A DNA stretch of 64,000 nucleotides from Azospirillum sp. TSA2s. GTDB lineage: Bacteria; Pseudomonadota; Alphaproteobacteria; Azospirillales; Azospirillaceae. The stretch's first letter is position 1. Every line of letters begins with the position of its first letter. Positions 26,319-37,561 of this stretch are shown here, one piece after another. Where the stretch lies: positions 124,001 through 188,000 of the forward strand of contig NZ_CP039649.1 in the NCBI RefSeq assembly GCF_004923315.1, in the 5' to 3' direction. The notes under the pieces are model-generated. The model searched no databases. It saw only the letters and a list, made by a program, of their open reading frames with translations, and was not told the DNA's origin. A program made the position numbers and the translations under genes.

Positions 26319-27212
26319 ATGGTGTCGCCCATTCAGACGGGATCGCTGCTGATCCGCATGCAGAACTGCCAGCAGCAGCTTCCGGCGGCGCTCGCCAAGG
26401 TTGGGGCCTGGGCGCTGGCCTATCCCTTCCGCACCGCGACGCTGAAGATCGGCGAGCTGGCGGCGGCGGCGGAGGTCTCGGTGGCGTCGGTCAACCGCTA
26501 TGCCCGCTTCCTCGGCTATGACGGCTTTCCGGAATTCCGCGAGGATCTGCTGCGCGCCTTCGAATCCACCTTCGCGCCGGTGGAGAAGCTGCGCGTCGCG
26601 GTGCAGCGCGACACCTCGAATGCCGAGATCATGCGGGAATCGCTGGCCAGCGACGCCGGCAACATCACCCGCACCATGGATCTGCTCCAGCCCGAACAGT
26701 GCGAGGCCGCCATCCGCCTGATCCGCGAGGCCGGCCGCGTCGTGGCGCTGGGGCTGGGCGACAGCGCCTATCTCGCCCTGTTCCTGGCCGACGTGCTGGA
26801 GCCCTATGTCGACAATGTCCACGAAGCGATCGAGTTCGCGGGCACCGAGCGCACCATCCGCCGGCTGATGACGATGAAGCCCGGCGATCTGGTGATCGCG
26901 ATCACCTCGCCACGCTATTCGCGCCGGACCATCGAGCATCTGCAGATGTGCCGGGAGCACGGGGCGAAGGCCATTGCGCTGACCGACGCGCCGGACAGCC
27001 CGATCGTGCCGCTGGCCGACGTCACCCTGCTGGCCGGGGCCGACCATGGCGTGCGCCACAGCTCCCCAACGGGGCTGATGGCGCTGATCGTGGCGCTGGG
27101 CACCGCGCTGTCGCGCTCCGGTCCCGACAGCGTCCATCAGGCCGCCGACATGGCCGAACGCATCCTGCCCTACCTGCACGTCGTGCCGAAAAGCAAGCAG
27201 CCGACGGATTGA
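26319..27212 (+). CDS. RpiR/MurR-family transcriptional regulator
   Basis: The 297-residue protein has an N-terminal HTH-6 domain (residues 30-85, with the recognition region VASVNRYARFLGYDGFPEFRE) and a C-terminal SIS domain (about 125-265, with the phosphosugar-type ITSPRYSRRTIEHL loop). Members usually sense phosphosugars, including MurNAc-6-P. Here it heads an operon for peptides with D or iso linkages, which fits a cell-wall-derived signal, but the ligand is unknown. The start at 26319 follows GAAGGGG. Two dyads lie just upstream. Confidence 0.88.
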   Translation: MVSPIQTGSLLIRMQNCQQQLPAALAKVGAWALAYPFRTATLKIGELAAAAEVSVASVNRYARFLGYDGFPEFREDLLRAFESTFAPVEKLRVAVQRDTSNAEIMRESLASDAGNITRTMDLLQPEQCEAAIRLIREAGRVVALGLGDSAYLALFLADVLEPYVDNVHEAIEFAGTERTIRRLMTMKPGDLVIAITSPRYSRRTIEHLQMCREHGAKAIALTDAPDSPIVPLADVTLLAGADHGVRHSSPTGLMALIVALGTALSRSGPDSVHQAADMAERILPYLHVVPKSKQPTD

Positions 27213-27253
27213 GCCGGGCTTTCCCTTCCACGCGACAAAGAAGCCGAAAAGCG

Positions 27254-28095
27254 ATGACGATCTCCTATTGGAACGGGCGTTACCTGCCGCTGGACGAGGT
27301 CCATGTGTCGCCGCTGGACCGCGGTTTCCTGTTCGCCGACGGCCTCTATGAGGTGACCGCCGCCTACAATGGCCGCCTGTTCGAGCCGGAGGCGCACATC
27401 GTCCGCCTGCAGCGCGGCCTGTCCGAACTGCGCATCGACTGCGCCCTGTCGGCCGGCGAGTGGCTGGGCATCATGGAGCGGCTGGCGGCGGAGTCCGGCA
27501 TCGACGGCGACCTGACGGTCTACCTGCAGGTCACCCGCGGCGCAGCATCCAGCCGCGGCCATGCCTTCCCGGCCGGAGTCACCCCGTCGGTCTTCGGCAT
27601 GGCCAGCCCGCTGAAGCGTCCGCCCGCGGCGTGGCGCGACCAGGGCGTCGCCGCCATCACCATCCCCGACATCCGCTGGGGGCGTTGCGACCTGAAGACG
27701 GTGGCGCTGCTCGGCAGCGTGCTGGCGCAGCAGGCGGCGACCGACGCCGGGGTGGTCGATGCGCTGCAACTGCGCGACGGTCTGGTGACCGAGGGCGCCG
27801 CCACCAACATCTTCGTGGTGAAGGACGGCGTCATCGCCACCCCGATCAACGACAACCGCATCCTGGAGGGCATCACCCGCACCGTCATTCTGCGGCTGGC
27901 CGCCGAGGCCGGCCTGCGGCTGGAGGAGCGCGACATCCCGGCGGCGGAGCTTGAGACCGCCGACGAGATCTGGATCGCCAGCACCACCAAGGAGATCACC
28001 CCGGTCACCAGCCTGAACGGCAAGCCGGTCGGCAGCGGCGCGCCGGGCATGGTCTGGCGCCGCCTGTTCGCGCTGTTCGCCGAAAGGCTCGGCCG

Positions 28096-28099
<4 letters not shown>
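27254..28099 (+). CDS. dat: D-amino-acid aminotransferase (class IV)
   Basis: The PLP enzyme exchanges the amino group between a D-amino acid and a 2-oxo acid. The 281-residue length is typical. The PLP lysine is K148 in CDLKTVALLGS. The D-specific carboxylate trap RGxxxRxH is present (R95, R101, H103), which separates this family from branched-chain aminotransferases. TEGAATNIFVV is the family phosphate-binding region. It lies 41 bp after the RpiR regulator and overlaps the ABC ATPase start by 4 bp. In context it would process D-amino acids released from imported peptides. Confidence 0.88.
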
Positions 28100-30006
<1,907 letters not shown>

Positions 30007-30029
30007 ACCAAAAAACAGGGAGTTCTCAC

Positions 30030-31562
30030 GTGAAGCGTTTCGCTCTTCCCCTGCTGGCCGGCCTGCTCGCCGGCACCGCGCTGGCCGGTCCGGCCTTCGC
30101 CGCCAAGGATTTGGTCGTCGGCATTCCCGACAACATCACCACGCTGGACCCGGCCGACATCAACGACACGCTGTCGCAGTCGGCCAGCCGCACGATGATG
30201 CAGGGCCTGTTCGGCTTCGACAAGGACATGAAGCTGGTGCCGCTGCTGGCGGAAAGCTTCACGGTCAACGACACCGCCACCGAATACACCTACCACCTGC
30301 GCAAGGGCGTCACCTTCCATGACGGTTCGCCCTTCAATGCCCAGGCGGTGAAGACCAACTTCGACCGCCTGTCCAACCCGGCCAACCGGCTGAAGCGCCA
30401 GAGCCTGCTGGCGATGCTGGCCGAGACGGTGGTGGTCGACGACTACACCGTCACGCTGAAGCTGTCGCAGCCCTTCGGCGCGCTGAACAACAACCTCGCC
30501 CATCCCGGCGCCATGATCCACAGCCCGAAGGCGCTGGAGACCTATGGCAAGGAGATCGGCCGCCATCCGGTCGGCACCGGCCCCTACAAGTTCGTCAGCT
30601 GGGAAGCGGACACGCTGAAGGTCGAGAAGAATGACAAGTACTGGAAGCAGGGCCTGCCGAAGATCGACCACGTCACGCTGAAGAGCGTGCCGGAGAACGG
30701 CAGCCGCATCGCCATGCTCCAGACCAACGAGGCGCAGTTCATCTATCCGCTGCCGCCCGAAATGGTGAAGATGGTGGAAGCCAACACCCAGCTGGAGGTC
30801 ATCGACGCCCCGTCGATCATCGCCCGCTATGTGGCGATGAACACCATGAAGAAGCCGTTCAACGACCCGCGCGTCCGTCAGGCGCTGAACTACGCCATCG
30901 ACAAGAACGCCTACGCGAAGGTGGTCTATCGCGGCTATGCCGGCCCGCTGGATTCGGCGATCCCGTCCAAGCTCGGCTTCCATGTCACCCAGCCGAACCA
31001 GTACACCTACGACCTCGCCAAGGCGAAGGCTCTGCTGGCCGAGGCCGGCTATCCGAACGGCTTCGAGGCCGAGATGTTCGGCCGCAACAGCACCAACTTC
31101 ATCCGCGGCATGCAGTTCGTCCAGCAGCAGCTGTCGCAGATCGGCGTCAAGCTGACCGTCACCCCGCTGGAAGCCGGCGTCGAGACCGCCCGCGTCTGGG
31201 GCGTCGAGAAGCCGGAGGATGCCACGGTGCAGATGCAGTATGGCGGCTGGTCGGCCTCGACCGGCGACGCCGACTGGGGCCTGCGCCCGCTGCTGTGGGG
31301 CAAGGGCTTCCCGCCAAAGTTCTTCAACGTGGCGTACTATAAGAACGACGCGGTCGACGCCGCCATCGAGACCGGAATCGGCACCGCCGATACCGCCAAG
31401 CGCGCCGAGGCCTACCGCGTCGCCCAGGAGCAGATCTGGAAGGACGCGCCGTGGATCTTCCTCGGCGTCGAGAACCTGCTGGCCGGCAAGTCGAAGAAGC
31501 TGACCGGCTTCTACTATGTCGCCGACGGCGGCCTGCAGATGGAAGAGGCCGATCTGCAGTGA
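30030..31562 (+). CDS. Peptide ABC transporter substrate-binding protein
   Basis: This 510-residue periplasmic receptor belongs to the SBP family 5 (DppA/OppA/GsiB). A signal peptide covers residues 1-24 (ending AGPAFAA). The family region TYHLRKGVTFHDGSPFNAQAV is clear. The start is GTG at 30030 after CAGGGAG. The cargo is predicted to be a small peptide; the downstream D- and iso-peptidases make D-residue or beta-aspartyl peptides the best guess. A multi-hairpin repeat separates it from the permeases, which may raise its expression relative to them. Confidence 0.92.
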   Translation: MKRFALPLLAGLLAGTALAGPAFAAKDLVVGIPDNITTLDPADINDTLSQSASRTMMQGLFGFDKDMKLVPLLAESFTVNDTATEYTYHLRKGVTFHDGSPFNAQAVKTNFDRLSNPANRLKRQSLLAMLAETVVVDDYTVTLKLSQPFGALNNNLAHPGAMIHSPKALETYGKEIGRHPVGTGPYKFVSWEADTLKVEKNDKYWKQGLPKIDHVTLKSVPENGSRIAMLQTNEAQFIYPLPPEMVKMVEANTQLEVIDAPSIIARYVAMNTMKKPFNDPRVRQALNYAIDKNAYAKVVYRGYAGPLDSAIPSKLGFHVTQPNQYTYDLAKAKALLAEAGYPNGFEAEMFGRNSTNFIRGMQFVQQQLSQIGVKLTVTPLEAGVETARVWGVEKPEDATVQMQYGGWSASTGDADWGLRPLLWGKGFPPKFFNVAYYKNDAVDAAIETGIGTADTAKRAEAYRVAQEQIWKDAPWIFLGVENLLAGKSKKLTGFYYVADGGLQMEEADLQ

Positions 31563-31564
31563 TG

Positions 31565-31755
31565 TGAAAAATCGCCCTCTCTCCCCCGGGGAGAGGGAGG
31601 GGACCCGCGCCGAAGGCGTGGGGAGGGTGAGGGGGCCGGCGCGCGGTGCGCGCCGCGAAGGGGCATACTGCCCCTTCGCCATCCCCTGGCACGGGCTCAC
31701 GCCCGTGCTGCCCCTCACCCTAACCCTCTCCCCAGGGGGGAGAGGGGATTTTTCA
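31565..31755. repeat. Multi-hairpin intergenic repeat within the peptide operon
   Basis: The 191-bp block is bounded by TGAAAAATC and GATTTTTCA and by matching CCCTCTC/GAGAGGG arms. Inside it holds further hairpins: a CTCTCCCCCGGGGAGAG palindrome, GGCGCGCGGTGCGCGCC, GAAGGGGCA-TACT-GCCCCTTC, and GCACGGGCTCACGCCCGTGC. It resembles dispersed REP/BIME-type elements and shares the CCCTCTCCC arm theme with the element at 25958. It could protect the upstream mRNA end or attenuate read-through. Confidence 0.8.
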
Positions 31756-31792
31756 TCCGCACCTCCAGGCCCTCCACCAGGACCTCTGCCCC

Positions 31793-32713
31793 ATGCTGAA
31801 ATATCTCGTCGGCCGTCTTGCCGGCATCCTGCCGGTTCTGCTGGTGATTTCCATCTTCGTCTTCGGCTTCGTCCATCTGCTGCCGGGCGATCCGGCGCGG
31901 CTGGTCGCCGGGCCGGATGCGACCCAGCGCGACGTCGAACTGGTGCGCCAGGATCTCGGCCTCGACCAGCCGCTGTGGGTGCAGTATGGCCGTTTCCTCG
32001 GCAATGCGGTGCAGGGCGAGTTCGGGCGGTCGATGAAGTCGAAGCGGCCGGTGTCGCAGGAGATCGGCGAACGCTTCATGCCGACGCTCTACCTCACCGT
32101 CGTCGCCATGGTGTGGGCGACGCTGGCCGGGCTGCTGATCGGCGTGGCGTCGGCGACGAAGCGAGGGCGCTGGCAGGACCATGTCGGCATGGTGGTGGCG
32201 GTGTCGGGCATCGCCTTCCCGTCCTTCTGGCTCGGCCTGCTGATGATCGACCTGTTCTCGGTCAAGCTCGGCTGGCTGCCGACCAGCGGCTATGGGACGT
32301 GGCAGCATTTCGTCATGCCGTCGCTGACGCTGGGCCTCGGCGTCGCCGCGGTGATGGCGCGCTTCACCCGCTCCGCCTTCATCGAGATCGCGCGCGAGGA
32401 TTACGTCCGCACCGCGCGGGCCAAGGGCGTGCCGGCGCGGCTGGTGGTGTGGAAGCACACGCTGCGCAACGCGCTGATCCCGATCATCACCATGGTCGGT
32501 TTGCAGTTCGGCTTCCTGCTCGGCGGGTCGATCGTGGTGGAGACGGTGTTCTCCTGGCCGGGGCTGGGCCGGCTGCTGGTGGATAGCGTCAATTACCGCG
32601 ACTACACCGTCATCCAGGCGGAGATCCTGCTGTTCTCGCTGGAGTTCATCATCATCAACCTGCTGGTCGACGTGCTGTACGCCCTCGCCAACCCCGAGAT
32701 TCGCTACTCATGA
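31793..32713 (+). CDS. Peptide ABC transporter permease (DppB/GsiC type)
   Basis: The 306-residue inner-membrane protein has six membrane segments. The conserved start MLKYLVGRLAGILPVLLVISIFVF and the EAA loop (IEIAREDYVRTARAKGVPARLV) are typical of DppB-type permeases. It pairs with the permease encoded at 32710, with a 4-bp gene overlap, to form the channel. The EAA loop contacts the ATPase. The family is clear; the transported peptide is not. Confidence 0.94.
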   Translation: MLKYLVGRLAGILPVLLVISIFVFGFVHLLPGDPARLVAGPDATQRDVELVRQDLGLDQPLWVQYGRFLGNAVQGEFGRSMKSKRPVSQEIGERFMPTLYLTVVAMVWATLAGLLIGVASATKRGRWQDHVGMVVAVSGIAFPSFWLGLLMIDLFSVKLGWLPTSGYGTWQHFVMPSLTLGLGVAAVMARFTRSAFIEIAREDYVRTARAKGVPARLVVWKHTLRNALIPIITMVGLQFGFLLGGSIVVETVFSWPGLGRLLVDSVNYRDYTVIQAEILLFSLEFIIINLLVDVLYALANPEIRYS

Positions 32714-33597
32714 CCACGACAGACGCAACCGGCGTGGCCGCCGCAACTCATGAAGCCGTCCGTTCGCCGCTGCGCGAGTTCTGGCGCAAGTTCCGGCGCA
32801 ACCGCACCGCCATGGCGGCCGGCATCTGTCTGCTGGCGCTGGCGCTGGCCGCGGCGGCGGCGCCCTGGATCGCGCCGTTCGATCCGGCGGCCTTCGATTA
32901 CGACCGCATCCTGGAAGGCCCGTCCATCGATCATTGGGCCGGCACCGACGCCTATGGCCGCGACATCTTCAGCCGCATCCTGTGGGGGGCGCGCATCTCG
33001 CTGTCGGTCGGGCTGCTGTCGGTGCTGCTGGGCGGGGCGGCCGGCGTGGCGCTTGGGCTGATCGCCGGTTTCCGCGGCGGCTGGATCGACAGCCTCATCA
33101 TGCGCATCTGCGACGTGCTCCTGGCCTTCCCCGGCATCCTGCTCGCCATCGGCATTGTCGCCATCCTGGGGCCGGGTATCGAGAACGTCATCTATGCGGT
33201 GGCGATCTTCAGCGTGCCGGTCTTCGCCCGCCTCGTGCGCGGCAGCACGCTGTCGCTGAAGCGCGCGGTCTATGTCGACGCCGCCCGCGCCATCGGTGTG
33301 CGCGACCGGCTGCTGATGGTCCGCCACATCCTGCCGGGCACGTTGCCCAGCGTGATCGTCTATGTCTCCATGCGCATCGGCACTTCGATCCTGACGGCGG
33401 CGAGCCTGAGCTTCATCGGCCTCGGTGCCCAGCCGCCCAGCCCGGAATGGGGCGCCATGCTGGCCGACGGGCGCAGCTACATCGGCGTCGCCAGCCACGT
33501 CACCTTCTATCCCGGCCTCGCCATCTTCCTGACGGTGCTGGCCTTCAACCTGCTCGGCGACGGACTGCGCGATGCCCTCGACCCCAAACTGCGCTGA
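32710..33597 (+). CDS. Peptide ABC transporter permease (DppC/GsiD type)
   Basis: The 295-residue second permease has a short cytoplasmic N terminus, six membrane helices and the EAA loop KRAVYVDAARAIGVRDRLLMVRHIL. The segment ASLSFIGLGAQPPSPEWGAML is a DppC signature. It overlaps the dppB-type gene by 4 bp and its own last 26 bases overlap the start of the DmpA-type peptidase gene, so transport and hydrolysis genes are translationally linked. Confidence 0.94.
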   Translation: MTTTDATGVAAATHEAVRSPLREFWRKFRRNRTAMAAGICLLALALAAAAAPWIAPFDPAAFDYDRILEGPSIDHWAGTDAYGRDIFSRILWGARISLSVGLLSVLLGGAAGVALGLIAGFRGGWIDSLIMRICDVLLAFPGILLAIGIVAILGPGIENVIYAVAIFSVPVFARLVRGSTLSLKRAVYVDAARAIGVRDRLLMVRHILPGTLPSVIVYVSMRIGTSILTAASLSFIGLGAQPPSPEWGAMLADGRSYIGVASHVTFYPGLAIFLTVLAFNLLGDGLRDALDPKLR

Positions 33598-34651
33598 GCC
33601 GGCCAAGCGGGCGCGGGCCTTTGGGCTGGCCTGCGGCCGGCTGACGCCGGGGCCGCGCAACGCCATCACCGACGTTCCGGGCGTGCGCGTCGGCCATGTC
33701 ACGCTGGATGAGGGCGCCATCCAGACCGGTGTCACCGCCATCCTGCCCCATGCCGGCAACCTCTACCGCGACAAGCCGGTCGCGGCGGTCGACGTGCTGA
33801 ACGGCTTCGGCAAGAGCGTCGGGCTGATGCAGGTCGAGGAACTCGGCGCGCTGGAAACGCCGATCCTGCTGACCAACACCCTGTCGGTCGGCACCGCCTC
33901 CACCGCGCTGGTCCGCCACGCCATCGCCGCCAACCCCGACATCGGCCGCACCACCGCCACCGTCAATCCGCTGGTGATGGAGTGCAACGACGGCCCGCTG
34001 AACGACATCCAGGCGCTGGCGGTGACCGAAGCCCATGCCGCCGCCGCGCTCGCCGCCGCGCTGTCCGAGCCGGACGGCGCCGAGGTTGCGGTCGGGTCGG
34101 TCGGCGCCGGGCGCGGCATGTCCTGCTTCGGCTTCAAAGGCGGCATCGGCACCTCCTCGCGCCGCCTCAAGCTGGACGGCAAGCGTCATCATTTGGGCGT
34201 GCTGGTGCTGGCGAATTTCGGCCGGCCGGGGGAGTTGCGGCTGCCCGACGGCCGCCGCGTCGCCGTGCCGGAAAATGACGACGCGCCGGAGAAGGGCTCC
34301 GTCATCGTCATCGCCGCCACCGACGTGCCGCTCGACCACCGCCAGCTGCGCCGGGTGATCCGCCGCGCCGGGGTCGGACTGGCGCGGGTGGGGTCCTTCT
34401 GGGGCCATGGCAGCGGCGACATAGCGCTGGGCTTCACCACCGCCAACCGCATCGACCATGACGAGCGGGCCGACATCGTGCCGCTGCGCATGTTGAACGA
34501 ACACCGCATCGACAGGCTGTTCGAGGCGATGGCCGATGCCACGCAGGAGGCCGTTCTGGACGCGCTGGCCGCCGCCACGCCGGTGGTGGGCCGCGACGGC
34601 GCCACCCAGCCCTGCCTGTCTGACCTGTTGACCTCCGGGAGCACGCCGTGA
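33572..34651 (+). CDS. P1-family peptidase (DmpA-like aminopeptidase/esterase)
   Basis: DmpA-type enzymes are self-cleaving N-terminal nucleophile hydrolases that remove N-terminal residues, including D- and beta-amino acids. The 359 residues start with the family block LTPGPRNAITDVPGVRVGHVTL. The autocleavage site Gly-Ser lies in EKGSVIVIAATDVPLDHRQL, which would free the catalytic Ser. FGFKGGIGTSSR is another conserved part. No signal peptide is seen, so it acts in the cytoplasm on imported peptides. Its start lies inside the permease gene. Confidence 0.88.
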   Translation: MPSTPNCAEPAKRARAFGLACGRLTPGPRNAITDVPGVRVGHVTLDEGAIQTGVTAILPHAGNLYRDKPVAAVDVLNGFGKSVGLMQVEELGALETPILLTNTLSVGTASTALVRHAIAANPDIGRTTATVNPLVMECNDGPLNDIQALAVTEAHAAAALAAALSEPDGAEVAVGSVGAGRGMSCFGFKGGIGTSSRRLKLDGKRHHLGVLVLANFGRPGELRLPDGRRVAVPENDDAPEKGSVIVIAATDVPLDHRQLRRVIRRAGVGLARVGSFWGHGSGDIALGFTTANRIDHDERADIVPLRMLNEHRIDRLFEAMADATQEAVLDALAAATPVVGRDGATQPCLSDLLTSGSTP

Positions 34652-35481
34652 AGATCTACATCTCCGCCGACATCGAAGGGGTGGCCGGCGTCGTCTCCCA
34701 GCAGCAGGTGACGCAGGGCAACCCCGAGTACGAGCGCGCCCGCCGCCTGATGACCGCCGAGGTCAACGCCGCCATTGAAGGCGCGCTGGCTGGCGGGGCG
34801 AGCGAAATCCTGGTCAACGACAGCCACGGCCCGATGGTCAACCTGCTGCCCGACGAGCTTCACCCGGCCGCCGAACTGATCCTGGGCCGTCCCAAGCCGA
34901 TCGGCATGTTCGCCGGTCTGGAGCCGGACGCGGCGGGCGTGATGTGCATCGGCTTCCACACCTCGGCCCGGCAATACGGAATCCTCGCCCACACCACCAA
35001 CAGCTTCGCCTTCGGCCGCGTCCGGGTGAACGGCCTGGAGTTGGGGGAGGCCGGCAATTACGGCGCCTATGCCGGCGAGATCGGCGTCCCGGTGATCCTG
35101 CTGAGCGGCGACGACCGCTTCGCCGCCGAGATGGAACCGCTGTTCCCGGCGTCCGAGCGCGTGGTGGTCAAGCAGGCGCTCGGCCAGCGCGCCGCCCGCT
35201 CCGTCGCGCCGTCGGTCGCCCGCGACCGCATCCGCGCGGCGGCAACCCGCGCCGTCCGCCGGTCCGGGACCATCCCGCCCTTCCGCGTCCCGCCGCAAAC
35301 CGACGGCGCGTGCTATCGGTTGGAGATCGAGATGAACAGCCCGGCGCTGGCCGATCTGGCGTCGCTGATCCCGGTGTCCGAACGCCTCGACCCCGTCACC
35401 GTCCGCCTGCCGGCCGCCAGCATGGCCGCTGCGTTGGGCTGGATCAACACCCTGTCGGCCATGTCGGCCACCCTGCGCTGA
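34648..35481 (+). CDS. M55-family D-aminopeptidase (Bacillus DppA-like)
   Basis: The 277-residue zinc peptidase matches Bacillus DppA, which removes N-terminal D-residues such as D-Ala from short peptides. The metal and catalytic positions of that enzyme are kept at the same numbers: D8 and E10 in SADIEGVAG, H60 in NDSHGPM, H104 in GFHTSARQ and H115 in ILAHTTNS. Another acidic ligand lies near E131-E134. The start is the GTG at 34648, overlapping the previous stop. No leader peptide is present, so it is cytoplasmic. It is the strongest pointer to D-peptide catabolism in this operon. Confidence 0.9.
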   Translation: MKIYISADIEGVAGVVSQQQVTQGNPEYERARRLMTAEVNAAIEGALAGGASEILVNDSHGPMVNLLPDELHPAAELILGRPKPIGMFAGLEPDAAGVMCIGFHTSARQYGILAHTTNSFAFGRVRVNGLELGEAGNYGAYAGEIGVPVILLSGDDRFAAEMEPLFPASERVVVKQALGQRAARSVAPSVARDRIRAAATRAVRRSGTIPPFRVPPQTDGACYRLEIEMNSPALADLASLIPVSERLDPVTVRLPAASMAAALGWINTLSAMSATLR

Positions 35482-35492
35482 GATCCGCACCC

Positions 35493-36452
35493 ATGACCCT
35501 TTCCCACCCGCAGCCCTTCGCGCTGGCCATCCATGGCGGCGCCGGCACCATCAAGTGCAGCGCCCTGACCCCGGTCCTGACCGAGGGCTATCACGCCGGC
35601 CTGCGCCGGGCGCTCACCGCCGGGCACGAGGTGCTGGCCGACGGCGGCAGCGCGCTGGATGCCGTGACCGCCGCCGTGATAGCGCTGGAGGACGAACCGC
35701 TGTTCAACGCCGGCCGCGGCGCCGTCTTCACCGCCGAGGGCGTGCAGGAGATGGACGCCGCCATAATGGACGGCCGCGACCGCGCCGCCGGTGCGGTGGC
35801 TGGCCTGTTCGGCCCGCGCAACCCCATCCTGGCCGCCCGCGCGGTGATGGAGCACAGCGAGCATGTCCTGCTGATCGGCGAGGGCGCGCTGGACCTCTGC
35901 CGCCGCCAGGGTCTGGCGATGGAGGAAGCCTCCTATTTCTTCACCCAGCCGCGTTGGGATGCCCTGCAGGCCGAACTGGAGCGCCGCCGCTCCGGTGCGC
36001 CCGACGACGGGGATGAGCAGCGCCGCCACGGCACCGTCGGCGCCGTCGCCCGCGACCGCGACGGCAACCTCGCCGCCGCCACCTCCACCGGCGGCATGAC
36101 CGCCAAGGCCAAGGGCCGCGTCGGCGACAGCCCGGTGATCGGCGCCGGCACCTTCGCCGACAACATCACCTGCGCGGTCTCCGCCACCGGCCATGGCGAG
36201 CATTTCATCCGCCGCTGCACCGCCCACGAGATCGACGCCCGCATGCGCTGGGCCGGCCAGAGCCTGGAGCGCGCCGCCGGCGACGTGGTGGACGAGCTGG
36301 GCGTGATCGGCGGCTCCGGCGGGCTGATCGCCATCGACCGCGACGGCCGGATGGCGCTGCCCTTCAACTGCTCCGGCATGTACCGCGGCGCCATCGGACC
36401 GGAGGGGCTGCCGATGACGGCGATCCACCGCGAGGAGTTCCGCATCGGCTGA
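35493..36452 (+). CDS. Isoaspartyl peptidase / L-asparaginase (Ntn hydrolase)
   Basis: The 319-residue precursor belongs to the plant-type asparaginase (IaaA) family, which hydrolyses beta-aspartyl dipeptides and asparagine. The N-terminal FALAIHGGAGTI and FNAGRGAVFTAEG are signatures. Autocleavage is expected before T181 in RRHGTVGAVARDRDGN, making Thr the nucleophile, and STGGMTAKAKGRVGDSPVIGAG follows. It lies 11 bp after the M55 gene and ends the operon. Beta-aspartyl links occur in aged proteins and in some peptidoglycan crosslinks. Confidence 0.9.
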   Translation: MTLSHPQPFALAIHGGAGTIKCSALTPVLTEGYHAGLRRALTAGHEVLADGGSALDAVTAAVIALEDEPLFNAGRGAVFTAEGVQEMDAAIMDGRDRAAGAVAGLFGPRNPILAARAVMEHSEHVLLIGEGALDLCRRQGLAMEEASYFFTQPRWDALQAELERRRSGAPDDGDEQRRHGTVGAVARDRDGNLAAATSTGGMTAKAKGRVGDSPVIGAGTFADNITCAVSATGHGEHFIRRCTAHEIDARMRWAGQSLERAAGDVVDELGVIGGSGGLIAIDRDGRMALPFNCSGMYRGAIGPEGLPMTAIHREEFRIG

Positions 36453-36567
36453 CTCTCCGACGGGGCACCCCTGCGGGCGATGCTGCCTCTCTCCCCCGCT
36501 GGACAGGCGGGAGCCGGCTTGCGACGCTTCGGCTTGAACGGCAACGCCCGGAACGGAGGATGACGGC

Positions 36568-37518
36568 ATGCGTGCGATGGTGATTTCGCGGTTCGGCGGT
36601 CCCGACGTGTTCGAACTCCAGGACCGGCCGCGCCCGGTCGCGGGACCGGGCGAGCTGCTGGTGCGGGTGGTGGCGTCGGGCACCAACCCGGTGGACGCCA
36701 AGATCCGTCAGGCCGGAAGCTGGGCCGGCATCCCCTTCCCGGCGGTGCTGGGCTATGACGTGTCGGGCGTGGTGGAGGAGGTCGGCCCCGGCGTGACCGG
36801 CTTCAAGGCCGGCGACGAGGTGTTCTACACGCCGGAGATCTTCGGCAATCCCAACGGCAGCTATGCCGACTACACCGTCGCCGCCGCGTCCATCGTCGCG
36901 CACAAGCCGCCGGGCCTCAGCCATGTCGAGGCGGCGGGCATCCCGCTGGCTGGCGGCACGGCGTGGGAGGCCATCATCCGCCGTCTGGCGGTGCGGCCGG
37001 GCGAGACGGTGCTGATCCATGGCGGGGCCGGCGGAGTCGGCAGCTTCGCCATCCAGTTCGCCAAGGCGGCCGGCGCCCGCGTTCTCGCCACCGCCAGCAA
37101 GGCCAACCACGAGGCGATGCGCGATCTCGGCGCCGACGTGACGCTCGATTACCGCGATACCGACGTGATGGACCAGATCCTGCGCGAGGCGGGCGGGGCG
37201 GGGGTGGATGCCTCCTTCGACACCGCCGGCGGCAATGTGCCGATGAGCACGCTAGCGACCCGTCCCTTTGGCCGCATCGCCACCATCCTGCCGCCGACCG
37301 GCGACCTCGACGCGCTCTATGTGAAGAACCAGACCCTCTACGGGACCTTCCTGACCCGCGAGGGCGCCCGCCTGCGCGAGATGGCGCCGCTGTTCGAGCG
37401 CGGGCAGGCCAGGGTGATCGTCGACGCCGTCCTGCCGCTGGAACAGGTCGGCAAGGCGCATGAACGGCTCGATTCCGGCCACGGTCGCGGTAAGATCATC
37501 CTCCAAGTGGGCGCCTGA
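36568..37518 (+). CDS. Zinc-independent quinone oxidoreductase-like MDR protein
   Basis: The 316-residue protein belongs to the medium-chain dehydrogenase/reductase superfamily, quinone oxidoreductase branch. The N-terminal GroES-like part has ASGTNPVDAKIRQAGSW, and the NADPH-binding Rossmann motif is IHGGAGGVGSFAIQFAK. Structural and catalytic zinc cysteines are absent. It would reduce quinones or enones with NADPH. The start follows CGGAGGATGACGGC. The following CopD-like gene lies 43 bp downstream. The substrate is unknown. Confidence 0.85.
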   Translation: MRAMVISRFGGPDVFELQDRPRPVAGPGELLVRVVASGTNPVDAKIRQAGSWAGIPFPAVLGYDVSGVVEEVGPGVTGFKAGDEVFYTPEIFGNPNGSYADYTVAAASIVAHKPPGLSHVEAAGIPLAGGTAWEAIIRRLAVRPGETVLIHGGAGGVGSFAIQFAKAAGARVLATASKANHEAMRDLGADVTLDYRDTDVMDQILREAGGAGVDASFDTAGGNVPMSTLATRPFGRIATILPPTGDLDALYVKNQTLYGTFLTREGARLREMAPLFERGQARVIVDAVLPLEQVGKAHERLDSGHGRGKIILQVGA

Positions 37519-37561
37519 CGCCCGCACGGGGCTTGCGTGGGGCTTTTGGGGGGCGGTCGTT

